This document shows, one piece after another, positions 17,197-25,082 of a stretch of 27,584 nucleotides of DNA; position 1 is the first letter of the stretch; every line of letters begins with the position of its first letter. The stretch covers positions 1 to 27,584 of the forward strand of contig CAYXVU010000062.1 in the NCBI GenBank assembly GCA_964468725.1, written 5' to 3'. The stretch is from CAYXVU01 sp964468725 (GTDB taxonomy: Bacteria; Acidobacteriota; Blastocatellia; UBA7656). Both the position numbers and the translations under genes were made by a program. The notes beneath the pieces are model-generated. The model ran no database searches. It was given only the letters and a program-made list of their open reading frames with translations, and had not been told where the DNA came from.

Positions 17197-17820
17197 ATGA
17201 AAATCTATGATGTGACTGTCCCGATTGCGAAAGACATGGTCATCTATCCGGGCGATCCTGCCATTAGGATTGAACGCAGACATAAGCTCAATGAGAAGGG
17301 CAGCAAATTCAATGTCAGCCGCTTTTCTTTCAGCGCTCACACTGGCACTCATATTGATGCGCCGTTTCACCTCTTCGAAAAAGGCGCTACGGTCGATCAG
17401 ATCGCTCTGGAATTATTGATTGGTCGAGTGCGCGTCGTCGAAGTGACCGCCCCGCGGATTGACGAAGCCGCTCTCGAAGAGTTCGATTTCACTGCCGATG
17501 CCCGCATCTTTTTCAAAACCCGCAACTCTTATTTGTGGAGCCAGAAAAAATTCGTGCAGGATTACGTTTCCATCACTCCGGGCGCGGCGCGGGCGCTGGT
17601 CAATGACGGCATTAAAGTCGTTGGCATTGATTACCTCTCCGTGGATAAATTCGATGCCGCAGAACCGGAGACGCATCGCACGTTGCTGGAGGCTGGAACG
17701 GTGGTCATCGAAGGGCTTGACCTGCGGGAAATCGAAGCCGGAGATTATGAAATGCTCTGCTTGCCCCTGAAAGTCAAAGACGGCGATGGCGCGCCAGCGC
17801 GCGTCGTTTTGCGCGGCTAG
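17197..17820 (+). CDS. Cyclase-family metal-dependent hydrolase (kynurenine formamidase-like)
   Basis: 207 residues, a normal length for this family of Zn/Mn-dependent hydrolases and cyclases. The metal motif HTGTHIDAPFH is intact at residues 48-58. N-terminal MKIYDVTVPIAKDM and YPGDP are family-typical, as are YLSVDKFD near residue 145 and VIEGLDL near 170. Members include arylformamidase (N-formylkynurenine hydrolysis) and several unrelated acyl hydrolases, so the substrate is not assigned. It is preceded by a TTGACA-type promoter and followed after 37 bp by the KDPG-aldolase-like gene on the same strand; a shared transcript is likely. Confidence 0.9.
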   Translation: MKIYDVTVPIAKDMVIYPGDPAIRIERRHKLNEKGSKFNVSRFSFSAHTGTHIDAPFHLFEKGATVDQIALELLIGRVRVVEVTAPRIDEAALEEFDFTADARIFFKTRNSYLWSQKKFVQDYVSITPGAARALVNDGIKVVGIDYLSVDKFDAAEPETHRTLLEAGTVVIEGLDLREIEAGDYEMLCLPLKVKDGDGAPARVVLRG

Positions 17821-17857
17821 GGAACGCCATCTGGCTGAGCATCGTATGGTCAGCGGA

Positions 17858-18499
17858 ATGAATGACACCGATTTCAATCATTTTCTATCGGCAAATCGCG
17901 TCTTTGCTGTGGTGCGCGCGGCGTCTGCCGAAACGGCTCTGCGGGCTGCCGAAGCAGCCGTGGTTGGCGGCATTCGATTGATTCAGATCGCCCTGCCAAC
18001 GCCGGGCTGCTATCGCGTTATCTCCGAATTGGCGCGCACCCATGGCGACCGCGCCTGTATTGGAGCCAGCTCGGTGATGAGCTATGAACAGGTGGATCGG
18101 GCGATTAAGAGCGGCGCACAGTTTATCGCTATGCCTTATACCAATTCGATGATGGTTGATCTGTGCCGACGCTACAGGGTTCCGGCTCTGGTCGGCGCTT
18201 TGACGCCGACGGAAGTAACTAATGCAGTGGCGCTAGGTGCGGCGTTGGTTACCGTCTTTCCAGCCTCATCACTGGGCGGGCCGTCCTATCTTCAAGAGTT
18301 GACTTCGCGCATGCCGGATGTGCGGCTTGCGGCTGAAGGCAATGTTTCGCCGGAGAATATCGTCGATTATTTTAACGCCGGAGCGGTTGCCGTCGCTGTT
18401 GGCAACCGCCTCTTTACGCGCGGCGACCTGCAAAATGAGAACTATGTGGCGATAGCCGAGCGTGCGCGCGGCTTGCTGCGACTGGCCGGTGTTGCTTGA
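17858..18499 (+). CDS. KDPG-aldolase-fold protein lacking the catalytic residues
   Basis: 213 residues from the ATG at 17858; an ATG at 17846 would add four residues, and the longer frame to 17786 lies inside the cyclase gene. The length and most of the pattern fit 2-dehydro-3-deoxyphosphogluconate/4-hydroxy-2-oxoglutarate aldolase (Eda): VFAVVRA, GGIRLI, GALTPTEV, FPAS.LGG, AEGNVSPEN and a final helix. However, Gln43 stands at the usual catalytic Glu (E. coli Glu45), Pro47 at the substrate-binding Arg, and Thr132 (VTVFPA) where the Schiff-base Lys (E. coli Lys133 in FKFFPA) should be. GASSV also replaces GAGTV. A Schiff-base aldolase is therefore unlikely. It may be a repurposed sugar-acid binding or regulatory protein coupled to the cyclase, with no known substrate. 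Confidence 0.8.
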   Translation: MNDTDFNHFLSANRVFAVVRAASAETALRAAEAAVVGGIRLIQIALPTPGCYRVISELARTHGDRACIGASSVMSYEQVDRAIKSGAQFIAMPYTNSMMVDLCRRYRVPALVGALTPTEVTNAVALGAALVTVFPASSLGGPSYLQELTSRMPDVRLAAEGNVSPENIVDYFNAGAVAVAVGNRLFTRGDLQNENYVAIAERARGLLRLAGVA

Positions 18500-18607
18500 G
18501 CCACGCCTTCCGTTTGCCGATCTTTTTCGGGTGATTCGCAGACCTTCTTCCCGGCCATCCAACCAAACCTTGATGGAGGAGACGCCGCTTTTTTAAGGCA
18601 TGAGCAG

Positions 18608-18658
18608 ATAAAGACGACAAAGCCGGGTTGGCGTATGTGGGGGCAACGTCAACCCGGC
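18608..18658 (-). terminator. Rho-independent terminator for the zinc-finger/TPR gene
   Basis: On the minus strand a 13-bp stem with one G-U pair (18646-18658 with 18622-18634) and an 11-nt loop is followed by TTTGTCGTCTTTATC. It lies 21 bp beyond the stop at 18680. No T-tract follows on the plus strand, so it does not serve the aldolase-like gene. Confidence 0.65.
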
Positions 18659-18679
18659 CTGATGCCAGAGCAGGGGCAT

Positions 18680-19684
18680 CTATCGAAGTTGCAGATTTTC
18701 CAGATTCTTCAAAATCTTTTGCGCTTCGGCTCCCCATTTTTCATCGGTTGATTGCGCGATGACCTGTCGCCAGACCTCTTGGGAATCCGCCAGCCGATTA
18801 AGACGAATGAGGGTGAGGGCGCGATTAAACAAGGCTTCTTGCAAATGCGGGTCTCTTTCATAAGCGGCAGTAAAATAGCTGAGAGCTTTGGTAAAGTCTT
18901 GGGTTATGAAATAGGTGATGCCCAGATCGTTGAGGCATTCGGCAGAGGCTTGCCCCTGCGCTTCAATCTCTAAGAGAATCTTCTGTGCTCGCAGGCTCTC
19001 TTGATAATATCCGGATGCCAGATAGGTTTTCGCCAGCAAGAGGCGCGCCGACATCGGGGCATCGGACTGTTCGGCAAAGCGCAGTTCGTTGCGCGCACGT
19101 TGGCGATGAGCCTCACTGGTGTCCTGTGCAGTAGAAGACGTTTCAGCGCCGCGCGTGGCTTGATATTCCGACCAGGGAAAGGCACCAGCCAATCGCGGTT
19201 CGATTTGTCTTTCGGTTTGCAGAGCCGAAGCGAGTGCGATCCAAGCGCGCTCTTCCGGCGATCTTCGTTGGCTCACCAAGAAATAAACAGCTACTCCGAC
19301 AATGCACATCGCAACGACTGCTGCGGCATACTGCCAATAGGCACGCATTGGGCTGGGGCGAAATTTGATCACTGGCGCGGTTCCGACGTTGTCGTCGTCT
19401 TCTGCAATGAGGCTTCGGATTCGGGCGGTTTGTGCAGCGACTTCCGCAGCCGAAAGTTCGGGGAGATCGGTTATGGATTCTGACACCTGAATATAGAGAG
19501 ATAATAATTCGCGACAGTCTCGGCAACCGGAGAAGTGGGCTTCCAACCCGCGCTGCCGTCCAGCCAATAAAGTGCCCTCACGATAGGCGAGCATCTCTGC
19601 CTCTTTCGGACACCCCGTTTCGATGCTGCTTTGGCCGGTTGTCACGCGTTGCCATAATTTATGCATAAAGAGTTTTGCGTTCAT
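18680..19684 (-). CDS. Anti-sigma-like zinc-finger membrane protein with C-terminal TPRs
   Basis: 334 residues from the ATG at 19684; AAGGTGG at 19689-19695 fits it better than the frame's first ATG at 19750. Residues 25-57 form a zf-HC2 type zinc finger (Cys25, then H50-x3-C54-x2-C57), the hallmark of anti-sigma factors. A single membrane helix lies at ~116-137, followed by an outer TPR array with NDLGITYFITQDFTKAL and LFNRALTLIRLNRL repeats. The zinc finger would hold a sigma factor at the membrane and the TPRs would sense or bind a partner. No sigma gene is adjacent, so it is an orphan. It is divergent from the YkgJ-like gene across a 427-bp gap. Confidence 0.85.
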   Translation of the reverse strand: MNAKLFMHKLWQRVTTGQSSIETGCPKEAEMLAYREGTLLAGRQRGLEAHFSGCRDCRELLSLYIQVSESITDLPELSAAEVAAQTARIRSLIAEDDDNVGTAPVIKFRPSPMRAYWQYAAAVVAMCIVGVAVYFLVSQRRSPEERAWIALASALQTERQIEPRLAGAFPWSEYQATRGAETSSTAQDTSEAHRQRARNELRFAEQSDAPMSARLLLAKTYLASGYYQESLRAQKILLEIEAQGQASAECLNDLGITYFITQDFTKALSYFTAAYERDPHLQEALFNRALTLIRLNRLADSQEVWRQVIAQSTDEKWGAEAQKILKNLENLQLR

Positions 19685-20111
19685 CTGACCACCTTCTCCT
19701 AACCATGCTTGCGAGATGCGGCGGGTTGTTGATGTCAATCGTATGCCCAACAGCGACTGGGCGATTTTTTTCAGGAATAGTGTATGGTGCTACCGATCAG
19801 CTATGCAATCAGGGGGGATGCAACCTTACGCATTTTTCCAAACTTGCGATTCTCTCCGCCGCTCCACTAGTTCTCGTACCGTCTTCTCATCTCCCTTAAC
19901 CTACACCCTATATAGACGAAGAATTTTTCCATCACGATGCAAAAAAATGAAAAAAGTTTTCCGGCTGCTGTCGCCCTCCGATGCAGATGAAAGCCTGAAA
20001 AGTTGCCGCAATCAATTATCGGGTTTTCAAATGCTCTTTGGCAAACCCCTGATTCGATGGTAGTATGGCCACGCCTCATGGATCAGCACAGCAATAAACA
20101 AGGATTCATAC
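19685..20111. other. 427-bp divergent intergenic region
   Basis: No credible gene. It separates the divergent zinc-finger/TPR gene and the YkgJ-like gene. A promoter (20038-20066) sits at the right end. A TTGACA on the minus strand (19734-19739) lacks a matching -10, so no promoter is called for the minus gene. Short open frames here have no SD and were not accepted. Confidence 0.6.
20038..20066 (+). promoter_or_regulatory. Sigma-70-type promoter for the YkgJ-like gene
   Basis: TTGGCA (5 of 6) at 20038-20043, 17-bp spacer, TAGTAT (4 of 6) at 20061-20066. Transcription would begin near 20073, about 39 nt before the ATG at 20112, where AAGGA sits at 20100-20104. Confidence 0.6.
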
Positions 20112-20675
20112 ATGATGAACGAGGATAAACCGCAGGGCAGAAAAGTCTTACACATCTTTACCAACATTCTCTCTCAACCTGCTCCTGCCCTGCCGCCTGA
20201 AGTCCCTTCGCGTCGTTGGATGTACTGGCAAATGACGCGTGCCGTAATCAAAAAAGTCGTGCGCGCCCCGCTCTCTATCCACACCTGGGCAGCCCTCAGA
20301 CGAACCGTACTGGGGAGCTTTTTACCCGACACCGTGCTCTATCGCTATAAAGCCTATCAACGCGGCGAGTGCAATCGCTGTGGGTTATGTTGCAAGATAC
20401 AGTTTCAGTGTCCTTTTTTTATTGACGAAGGGGCATACAACACTCGTTGCAGCATCTATACAACTCCGCACGCGCCATCTGCCTGTCTGAAATTTCCTGT
20501 CGACCCTCTCGATCTGCACCTGCTGCAAAGAGAGATCGGCCACGCCTGCACCTTCTACTATGAAGGCGCTCCACAAAGGCTCTCCCTGTTGGAATTCGTT
20601 AAGCTCTATAGCGATGGCGTGCGCCAACAATTTGCTAAACGGAAACTCAAAGAAGCTCCTGACAGCGGCGACTGA
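20112..20675 (+). CDS. YkgJ-family cysteine-cluster protein
   Basis: 187 residues. The core is the YkgJ-type metal site CNRCGLCC (Cys87, 90, 93 and 94), followed by Cys100, then TRCSIYTTPHAPSACLKFP. Members of this family bind zinc or iron-sulphur clusters; their reactions are mostly unknown. The ~80 residues before the core are not typical and are rich in Arg and Lys, with YWQMTRAVIKKVVRAP. The C-terminal helix (FVKLYSDGVRQQFAKRK) is basic. The gene has a good promoter and SD and ends 18 bp from the convergent zinc-ribbon gene. The neighbourhood is cysteine-rich on both strands, but an operon link is impossible as the genes converge. Confidence 0.88.
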   Translation: MMNEDKPQGRKVLHIFTNILSQPAPALPPEVPSRRWMYWQMTRAVIKKVVRAPLSIHTWAALRRTVLGSFLPDTVLYRYKAYQRGECNRCGLCCKIQFQCPFFIDEGAYNTRCSIYTTPHAPSACLKFPVDPLDLHLLQREIGHACTFYYEGAPQRLSLLEFVKLYSDGVRQQFAKRKLKEAPDSGD

Positions 20676-20693
20676 CCGCTACCGGCCTTTCCA

Positions 20694-21119
20694 TTACATC
20701 CCCTCGTCTGAGAGCCTAAATCGCGTCTTGCAATGCGGACAGGTTACCGGAATCGTCTTCCCTTCAAGCCTCGGCACGCGCAGTCTGCCCTTGCAGGCTG
20801 CACAAATGAAGGTTTGTTTGGCGGCCTCAATCTCATAAGCGGCATCCAATTCGGTTTCCAAATCTGCGTCGGGCATAGCGGCAGGCGCAGGCAGAGAAAA
20901 GGCTGACTGGCAACGCGAACAACTCATCATCGAGGCGCCTTTGCCAAGCGGAAACACCGGGATGAAAAAGAGCGTGAAATAGTTGCGCACCTGGCATTCG
21001 CGTAATTCGGATAACACGCCGCAGACCGGGCAAGTTTGGCGCAGGCGCACGCCGCCTGCGACTTCGCGCTTGACGGGCTTTGTGCCCATGAGGATGAAAA
21101 TGAAGCTGTACTCGATCAT
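20694..21119 (-). CDS. Double zinc-ribbon protein
   Basis: 141 residues with four CxxC knuckles: Cys30/33, Cys67/70, Cys106/109 and Cys127/130. The first half resembles a family of small zinc-ribbon proteins with a hydrophobic NYFTLFFIPVFPLGKG segment between two Cys pairs. The second half is a separate zinc ribbon resembling the MJ0042 or TFIIS-like form (CPHCKTRFRL). The two ribbons are linked by an acidic Ala/Asp/Glu-rich stretch. Nothing points to an enzyme, so a DNA- or protein-binding role is inferred. It begins 31 bp after the thioredoxin stop, with only a weak SD, and is the last gene of the minus operon. Confidence 0.8.
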   Translation of the reverse strand: MIEYSFIFILMGTKPVKREVAGGVRLRQTCPVCGVLSELRECQVRNYFTLFFIPVFPLGKGASMMSCSRCQSAFSLPAPAAMPDADLETELDAAYEIEAAKQTFICAACKGRLRVPRLEGKTIPVTCPHCKTRFRLSDEGM

Positions 21120-21150
21120 TGAACTTTCGGGCGCTTACGCAGCGTTACCG

Positions 21151-21600
21151 TTACAGGAACGGTCGCAGAGCGTTCAGAATTTGTTGTTTGGGCTGTGCAC
21201 CGACGAGGCGTTGAACTTCACGCCCGCCTTGGAGTAGCAACAGGGTAGGGATGCTGCGCACTTGAAATCGCGAAGCCGTGATCGGATTTTCATCGGTATT
21301 CAACTTGCCCACCCGCACTCGCCCAGCAAGTTCGGCAGCCAACTCTTCAATGATGGGCGCAACCATATGACAGGGCCCGCACCACGGCGCCCACAAATCG
21401 AGCAAGACGGGCAACGATGACTGCTCGACCTCCGTAGCGAAGTTCCAATCCGTAATCGTCAGCGGCTGTGCGCCAACCAACGGGCTTTTGCATTTGCCGC
21501 AAATCGCCTGCCTACTGGCGTGCGTCCTCTCCTGCGACAAGCGATTCGCCACGCCGCAATGAGAACAGGTAATGATGTAAGCTTCTCCCGAACGATTCAT
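21151..21600 (-). CDS. trxC: TrxC-type thioredoxin (thioredoxin 2) with N-terminal zinc ribbon
   Basis: 149 residues (E. coli TrxC has 139). Cys12/15 (CSHC) and Cys34/37 (CGKC) form the N-terminal zinc ribbon that defines thioredoxin 2. The catalytic WCGPC lies at 73-77, followed by a thioredoxin core with the cis-proline SIPT. It reduces disulphides in the cytosol and takes electrons from thioredoxin reductase. An AAGGGTG element precedes the ATG. It is the middle gene of a minus-strand set: the Cys-rich microprotein upstream and the double zinc-ribbon protein downstream, 31 bp away. Confidence 0.93.
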   Translation of the reverse strand: MNRSGEAYIITCSHCGVANRLSQERTHASRQAICGKCKSPLVGAQPLTITDWNFATEVEQSSLPVLLDLWAPWCGPCHMVAPIIEELAAELAGRVRVGKLNTDENPITASRFQVRSIPTLLLLQGGREVQRLVGAQPKQQILNALRPFL

Positions 21601-21633
21601 TGGGCACCCTTCGGATACGGGTTACCGGGCGCG

Positions 21634-21810
21634 TCAATACTCTTCCCACGCCGTGCAGGCTTCTGAGCAATCAGGTCGCAACCATACTCGCCCGCACGCG
21701 CATTTGTGCAGATTCACACTCAGCCCGTATGGCAGCGGCCTGCTGCATTCACACAACTGTGTGTCGGGTAGGGTAGTAACGTCCATAACGACTCGCTTCA
21801 TCTCCCGCAT
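21634..21810 (-). CDS. 58-residue Cys-rich microprotein, previously uncalled
   Basis: A short frame on the minus strand, below usual gene-calling length, reads from ATG 21810 to TGA 21634. It has six cysteines: Cys20 and Cys22 (CEC), Cys37 and Cys39 (CAC), Cys48 and Cys52; the CxC pairs are 14 residues apart and frame RPLPYGLSVNLHK. This resembles a small metal-binding knuckle rather than random sequence. AGG in the preceding AATAGG may serve the ATG; a second ATG at 21801 would give 55 residues. It lies 33 bp before trxC on the same strand. I do not assign a family. It could instead be a chance frame; support is the Cys pattern, the frame length and the neighbours. Confidence 0.55.
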   Translation of the reverse strand: MREMKRVVMDVTTLPDTQLCECSRPLPYGLSVNLHKCACGRVWLRPDCSEACTAWEEY

Positions 21811-21824
21811 AATAACCTATTGGA

Positions 21825-21853
21825 AAAGTAAGCCGCTTCCGACAGCGCGTCAA
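21825..21853 (-). promoter_or_regulatory. Possible promoter of the minus zinc-ribbon operon
   Basis: On the minus strand TTGACG (5 of 6) at 21848-21853, 17-bp spacer, TACTTT (3 of 6) at 21825-21830. The start would fall close to the microprotein ATG at 21810. Confidence 0.35.
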
Positions 21854-21929
21854 GGTGCGCCTTACTGCCCTTACGATTGAACTCGGCTGCTCGCCTTTCG
21901 TAAGTATGTTATGTTGATAATCGCAGACT

Positions 21930-23765
21930 ATGCGACGCTTCAAAAAAGAGACCGACCCGCCCGCAGCCACCGACGCAGAGAGAGAAAGGGGCAGGCTTTC
22001 GCCGCGCGACTTTCTGCGCCTGCTCTCCTATGCAAAACCTTATCGCCTGCGACTGGCCGTCGCCCTCCTCAGTCTGCTGATTTCGGCGGGCCTGGGGCTA
22101 GCCTTTCCGCAATTCGTGCGCGTCATCATTGATGCAGCTTTTGTCGAACGCAACGCTCACCTTCTCAATCAGACCACTTTTCTGCTGATCGCGCTGTTTG
22201 CGGGGATGGCGGCCTTCAGTTTTTTACGTTCGTACCTGCTCTCCTACGTCGGCGAGCGCGTGCTGGCAGATGTTCGCACACAGGTCTACAACCATCTGAC
22301 CGGGTTGCCGGTCTCTTTCTTTGCGGCGCGGCGGGTCGGCGAATTGACATCGCGTTTGTCATCCGATGTTGGCGTGCTGCAAAGCGCGACAACCGGCAGT
22401 TTGACCGAGTTGCTCAGGCAAGGACTCACTCTCATCGGCAGCGTCGTCATCATCGCGGTGACCAATCCGCGATTGACCTTGGTGATGTTGGCCATCGTGC
22501 CGCTTGTCATCCTCGCAAGCGTCTTTTTCGGTCGCTATGTTCGGCGGCTGAGCAAACAGGTGCAAGATCGCATCGCGGAAGCCAACATCGTCGTCGAAGA
22601 GACCTTTTCTGCCATTCGCATTGTGCAATCGTTTGTGCGTGAACCCTACGAACGCAGCCGCTATCACAATCGCATCATGGAATCATTCCATCTGGCGATT
22701 CGGCGTTCGCTTGCCAGCGGCGGCTTTATTGCCTTCATCATTCTGGTCGTCTACAGCGGCATTGTGATCGTGTTATGGGTCGGCAGCCGCATGGTCGTTG
22801 CAGGCGACTTGACTGCCGGTGAATTGATCGCCTTCGTACTCTACACCTTTGTTGTCGGCGGTTCGATTGGCGGCATGTCGGAACTCTATGGTCAGTTCAA
22901 TCAAGCCATCGGCGCATCGCGGCGGGTCTTTGAAATCCTCGACACCAAACCCGAAATTGCCGATGCTGCCGATGCTAAACCGCTCGCTTACGTGCGCGGG
23001 CAGGTGCAATTCGAAAGAGTCTCTTTCACCTATCCCGATGAGAGAAATCTACCGGTCTTAAAAAGGATCAACATTCGGGCTGAGGCTGGTGAGATTATCG
23101 CGTTGGTGGGGCCGAGCGGCGCAGGCAAATCAACGCTGGTTACGTTATTGCCGCGATTTTATGATGTCAGTGACGGAGCGATCTTGGTTGACGGGCAGGA
23201 TATTCGACGAGTGAAATTAGCCGATCTGCGCGGCGCAATCGGCATTGTGCCGCAAGAGACAACGCTCTTTGGCGGCACGATTCGGGAAAACATCGCTTAT
23301 GGCAAACTCGAAGCGAGCGCCCCTGAAATCGAAGCGGCGGCTCGCGCCGCGCATGCTCATGAATTCATTTCGGAATTTCCTGACGGCTATGAAACAGTTG
23401 TCGGCGAGCGCGGCGTGAAACTCTCCGGTGGGCAGCGGCAACGCATCGCTATCGCACGGGCGTTATTGAAAGACCCAGCGATTCTGATACTCGACGAAGC
23501 GACCAGTTCACTCGATTCCGAATCCGAGCGCTTGGTGCAGGACGCGCTTGAAACCTTGATGCAAGGGCGGACGACCTTCGTCATCGCGCACCGGCTTTCG
23601 ACGGTGCGCCGCGCCGACCGCATCACGGTGATCGAAGGCGGTGTCATCGTCGAAGAAGGCTCGCATGAAGCCCTACTGGCACAAGGCGGCCTCTACAAAC
23701 GCTTGCACGACATTCAATTCAAAGACTACCCTGTGCCGGTCAGTGCCATTGCCGAAACGGAATGA
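21930..23765 (+). CDS. MsbA-like ABC exporter half-transporter
   Basis: 611 residues: a polar N terminus, six membrane helices (about residues 40-310) and a C-terminal ATPase. Walker A is GPSGAGKST with Lys400, the signature LSGGQRQR is at 498-505, Walker B ILILDEAT has Asp522 and Glu523, and the H-loop has His554. The exporter-type coupling helix and EETFSAIRIVQSF segment fit the MsbA/lipid and multidrug exporter group. It works as a homodimer that flips lipids or drugs outward. The substrate is not determined. No SD precedes the ATG; GATAAT at 21916-21921 is only 8 nt from it, so the mRNA may be leaderless. It stands alone, divergent from the zinc-ribbon operon and convergent with the PQQ-propeller gene. 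Confidence 0.93.
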   Translation: MRRFKKETDPPAATDAERERGRLSPRDFLRLLSYAKPYRLRLAVALLSLLISAGLGLAFPQFVRVIIDAAFVERNAHLLNQTTFLLIALFAGMAAFSFLRSYLLSYVGERVLADVRTQVYNHLTGLPVSFFAARRVGELTSRLSSDVGVLQSATTGSLTELLRQGLTLIGSVVIIAVTNPRLTLVMLAIVPLVILASVFFGRYVRRLSKQVQDRIAEANIVVEETFSAIRIVQSFVREPYERSRYHNRIMESFHLAIRRSLASGGFIAFIILVVYSGIVIVLWVGSRMVVAGDLTAGELIAFVLYTFVVGGSIGGMSELYGQFNQAIGASRRVFEILDTKPEIADAADAKPLAYVRGQVQFERVSFTYPDERNLPVLKRINIRAEAGEIIALVGPSGAGKSTLVTLLPRFYDVSDGAILVDGQDIRRVKLADLRGAIGIVPQETTLFGGTIRENIAYGKLEASAPEIEAAARAAHAHEFISEFPDGYETVVGERGVKLSGGQRQRIAIARALLKDPAILILDEATSSLDSESERLVQDALETLMQGRTTFVIAHRLSTVRRADRITVIEGGVIVEEGSHEALLAQGGLYKRLHDIQFKDYPVPVSAIAETE

Positions 23766-23831
23766 CTCCATCGGCCTGCCGGACAGAAAGTTTCGGCGGC
23801 AACCGGTGCGAGTCATGATTCAACAACCGCC

Positions 23832-25082
23832 TCATTTCCCTTTAATGTCGTAGCAAGCGAGCACGCCTTGATTGCGGACGTAGAGTTTGCCGCCGCAAAC
23901 GACAGGGTGTGACCAACTCGGCCAGCCTTGATCGGCGATGCTAAACCGGCCTTTCTCTTTGTAGCCTGCGGGCGTCGCTTCTGCCAGTCCTACGACATTG
24001 TTTTCACTGAGCAGATAGAGATGGCCGTCGGCATAGGTCAACGAACCTTTGCCGACGCTGCGCTCTTTCCACATCACTTTGCCGGTTGCAAACTCGATGC
24101 AGGTCAAGATCGCATTCGAGAAGCCATAGAGATAGCCGTTGACCAACACCATGCCGCCGTGATGATTTTGCATCTCGCGGTTGAAATAGATCTCTTCGGC
24201 TTTGACTTCGCCATTCTGCACCTTTAGCCCTAACAGCGCGCAGCCCGTCCCATAAGCCGAACTGAAAAATACTTTGTTGTCATGATAAATTGGCGTCGTG
24301 CAATTGGCCGTGCGGTTGGCGACCGTCTCGTACCGCCACATCAGCTTGCCGTCGTTGGCGCGCACCCCGACGGCGGCGCTATCAACAAAGGCCATAATGG
24401 TTCGTACCCCTTGCACGTCAGCAACGATGCAAGAAGCGTAGCCCGCATCTTCGCTCAACTCTTTACAGGCCCAGACGGTCTTGCCGGTCAGCTTATCGAG
24501 CGCAACGATGCCTGCGCTCTGACCGCCGGGGGTGACAATCACGTTATTGCCATCCACTAACGGCGATTCGCTGATGAGCCATTTGATATTGCTGCCGCCG
24601 AACTCTTTCAGGATATTACGCCGCCACAAGGCCGAGCCGTCTTTGACGCGCAGACAGGCGAGGTCGCCATTCTCCGAGAGCGCATAGACCCGGTCACCAT
24701 CTATTGTCGGCGTGCCGCGCGGGCCGGGGCCGCGATCCTGACCGAGTTTCGCGCCCAGCGCAGTCGTCCACACCGTTTTGCCATCGGCGCGATTCAGAGC
24801 AAAGACAACGCTCTCATTACCCTTTGTGCCCTGCGTGAAGATGCGGTCGCCTTGTATGGCAACCGTGCTGTAGCCTTCGCCGAGATTCGATACAGACCAC
24901 GCGGCTGTCGGCCCGGCTTGCGGCCACGATTTCAATAAGCCGGTTTCGTTCGATAATCCCGTACGCCCCGGCCCTTTCCATTGTGGCCAGTCCGGCTCGG
25001 CTGCCGTGCGTCCGCTGCTCTCGGTCGTCAGCGCAACAACAAGAATGAAAAGCAGAAGGGAAAAGACGTGTTTGCGAGTCAT
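23832..25082 (-). CDS. Secreted PQQ-like beta-propeller protein
   Basis: 416 residues from the ATG at 25082; AGGAG lies 7 nt upstream, and the frame's longer options to 25313 add a non-coding-looking hydrophobic stretch. A signal peptide (MTRKHVFSLLLF, ending near SGRTAAEP) precedes a repeated beta-propeller of PQQ type, with DWPQWKGPGRTG, LDKLTGKTVW, DGKLMWR, FATGKVMWKE and YVRNQGVLACYD strands. The W-x-motif repeats and absence of a catalytic signature suggest a structural/binding protein rather than a quinoprotein dehydrogenase. It is likely periplasmic. The stop lies 66 bp from the ABC exporter stop, in convergent order. Confidence 0.9.
   Translation of the reverse strand: MTRKHVFSLLLFILVVALTTESSGRTAAEPDWPQWKGPGRTGLSNETGLLKSWPQAGPTAAWSVSNLGEGYSTVAIQGDRIFTQGTKGNESVVFALNRADGKTVWTTALGAKLGQDRGPGPRGTPTIDGDRVYALSENGDLACLRVKDGSALWRRNILKEFGGSNIKWLISESPLVDGNNVIVTPGGQSAGIVALDKLTGKTVWACKELSEDAGYASCIVADVQGVRTIMAFVDSAAVGVRANDGKLMWRYETVANRTANCTTPIYHDNKVFFSSAYGTGCALLGLKVQNGEVKAEEIYFNREMQNHHGGMVLVNGYLYGFSNAILTCIEFATGKVMWKERSVGKGSLTYADGHLYLLSENNVVGLAEATPAGYKEKGRFSIADQGWPSWSHPVVCGGKLYVRNQGVLACYDIKGK

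Noticed and set aside
19734..19739. TTGACA on minus upstream of the zinc-finger/TPR gene
   Set aside because: No acceptable -10 at 16-18 bp.
19716..20063. 115-codon plus frame in the 19685-20111 gap
   Set aside because: No SD, poor composition, and it runs into the promoter of the YkgJ-like gene.
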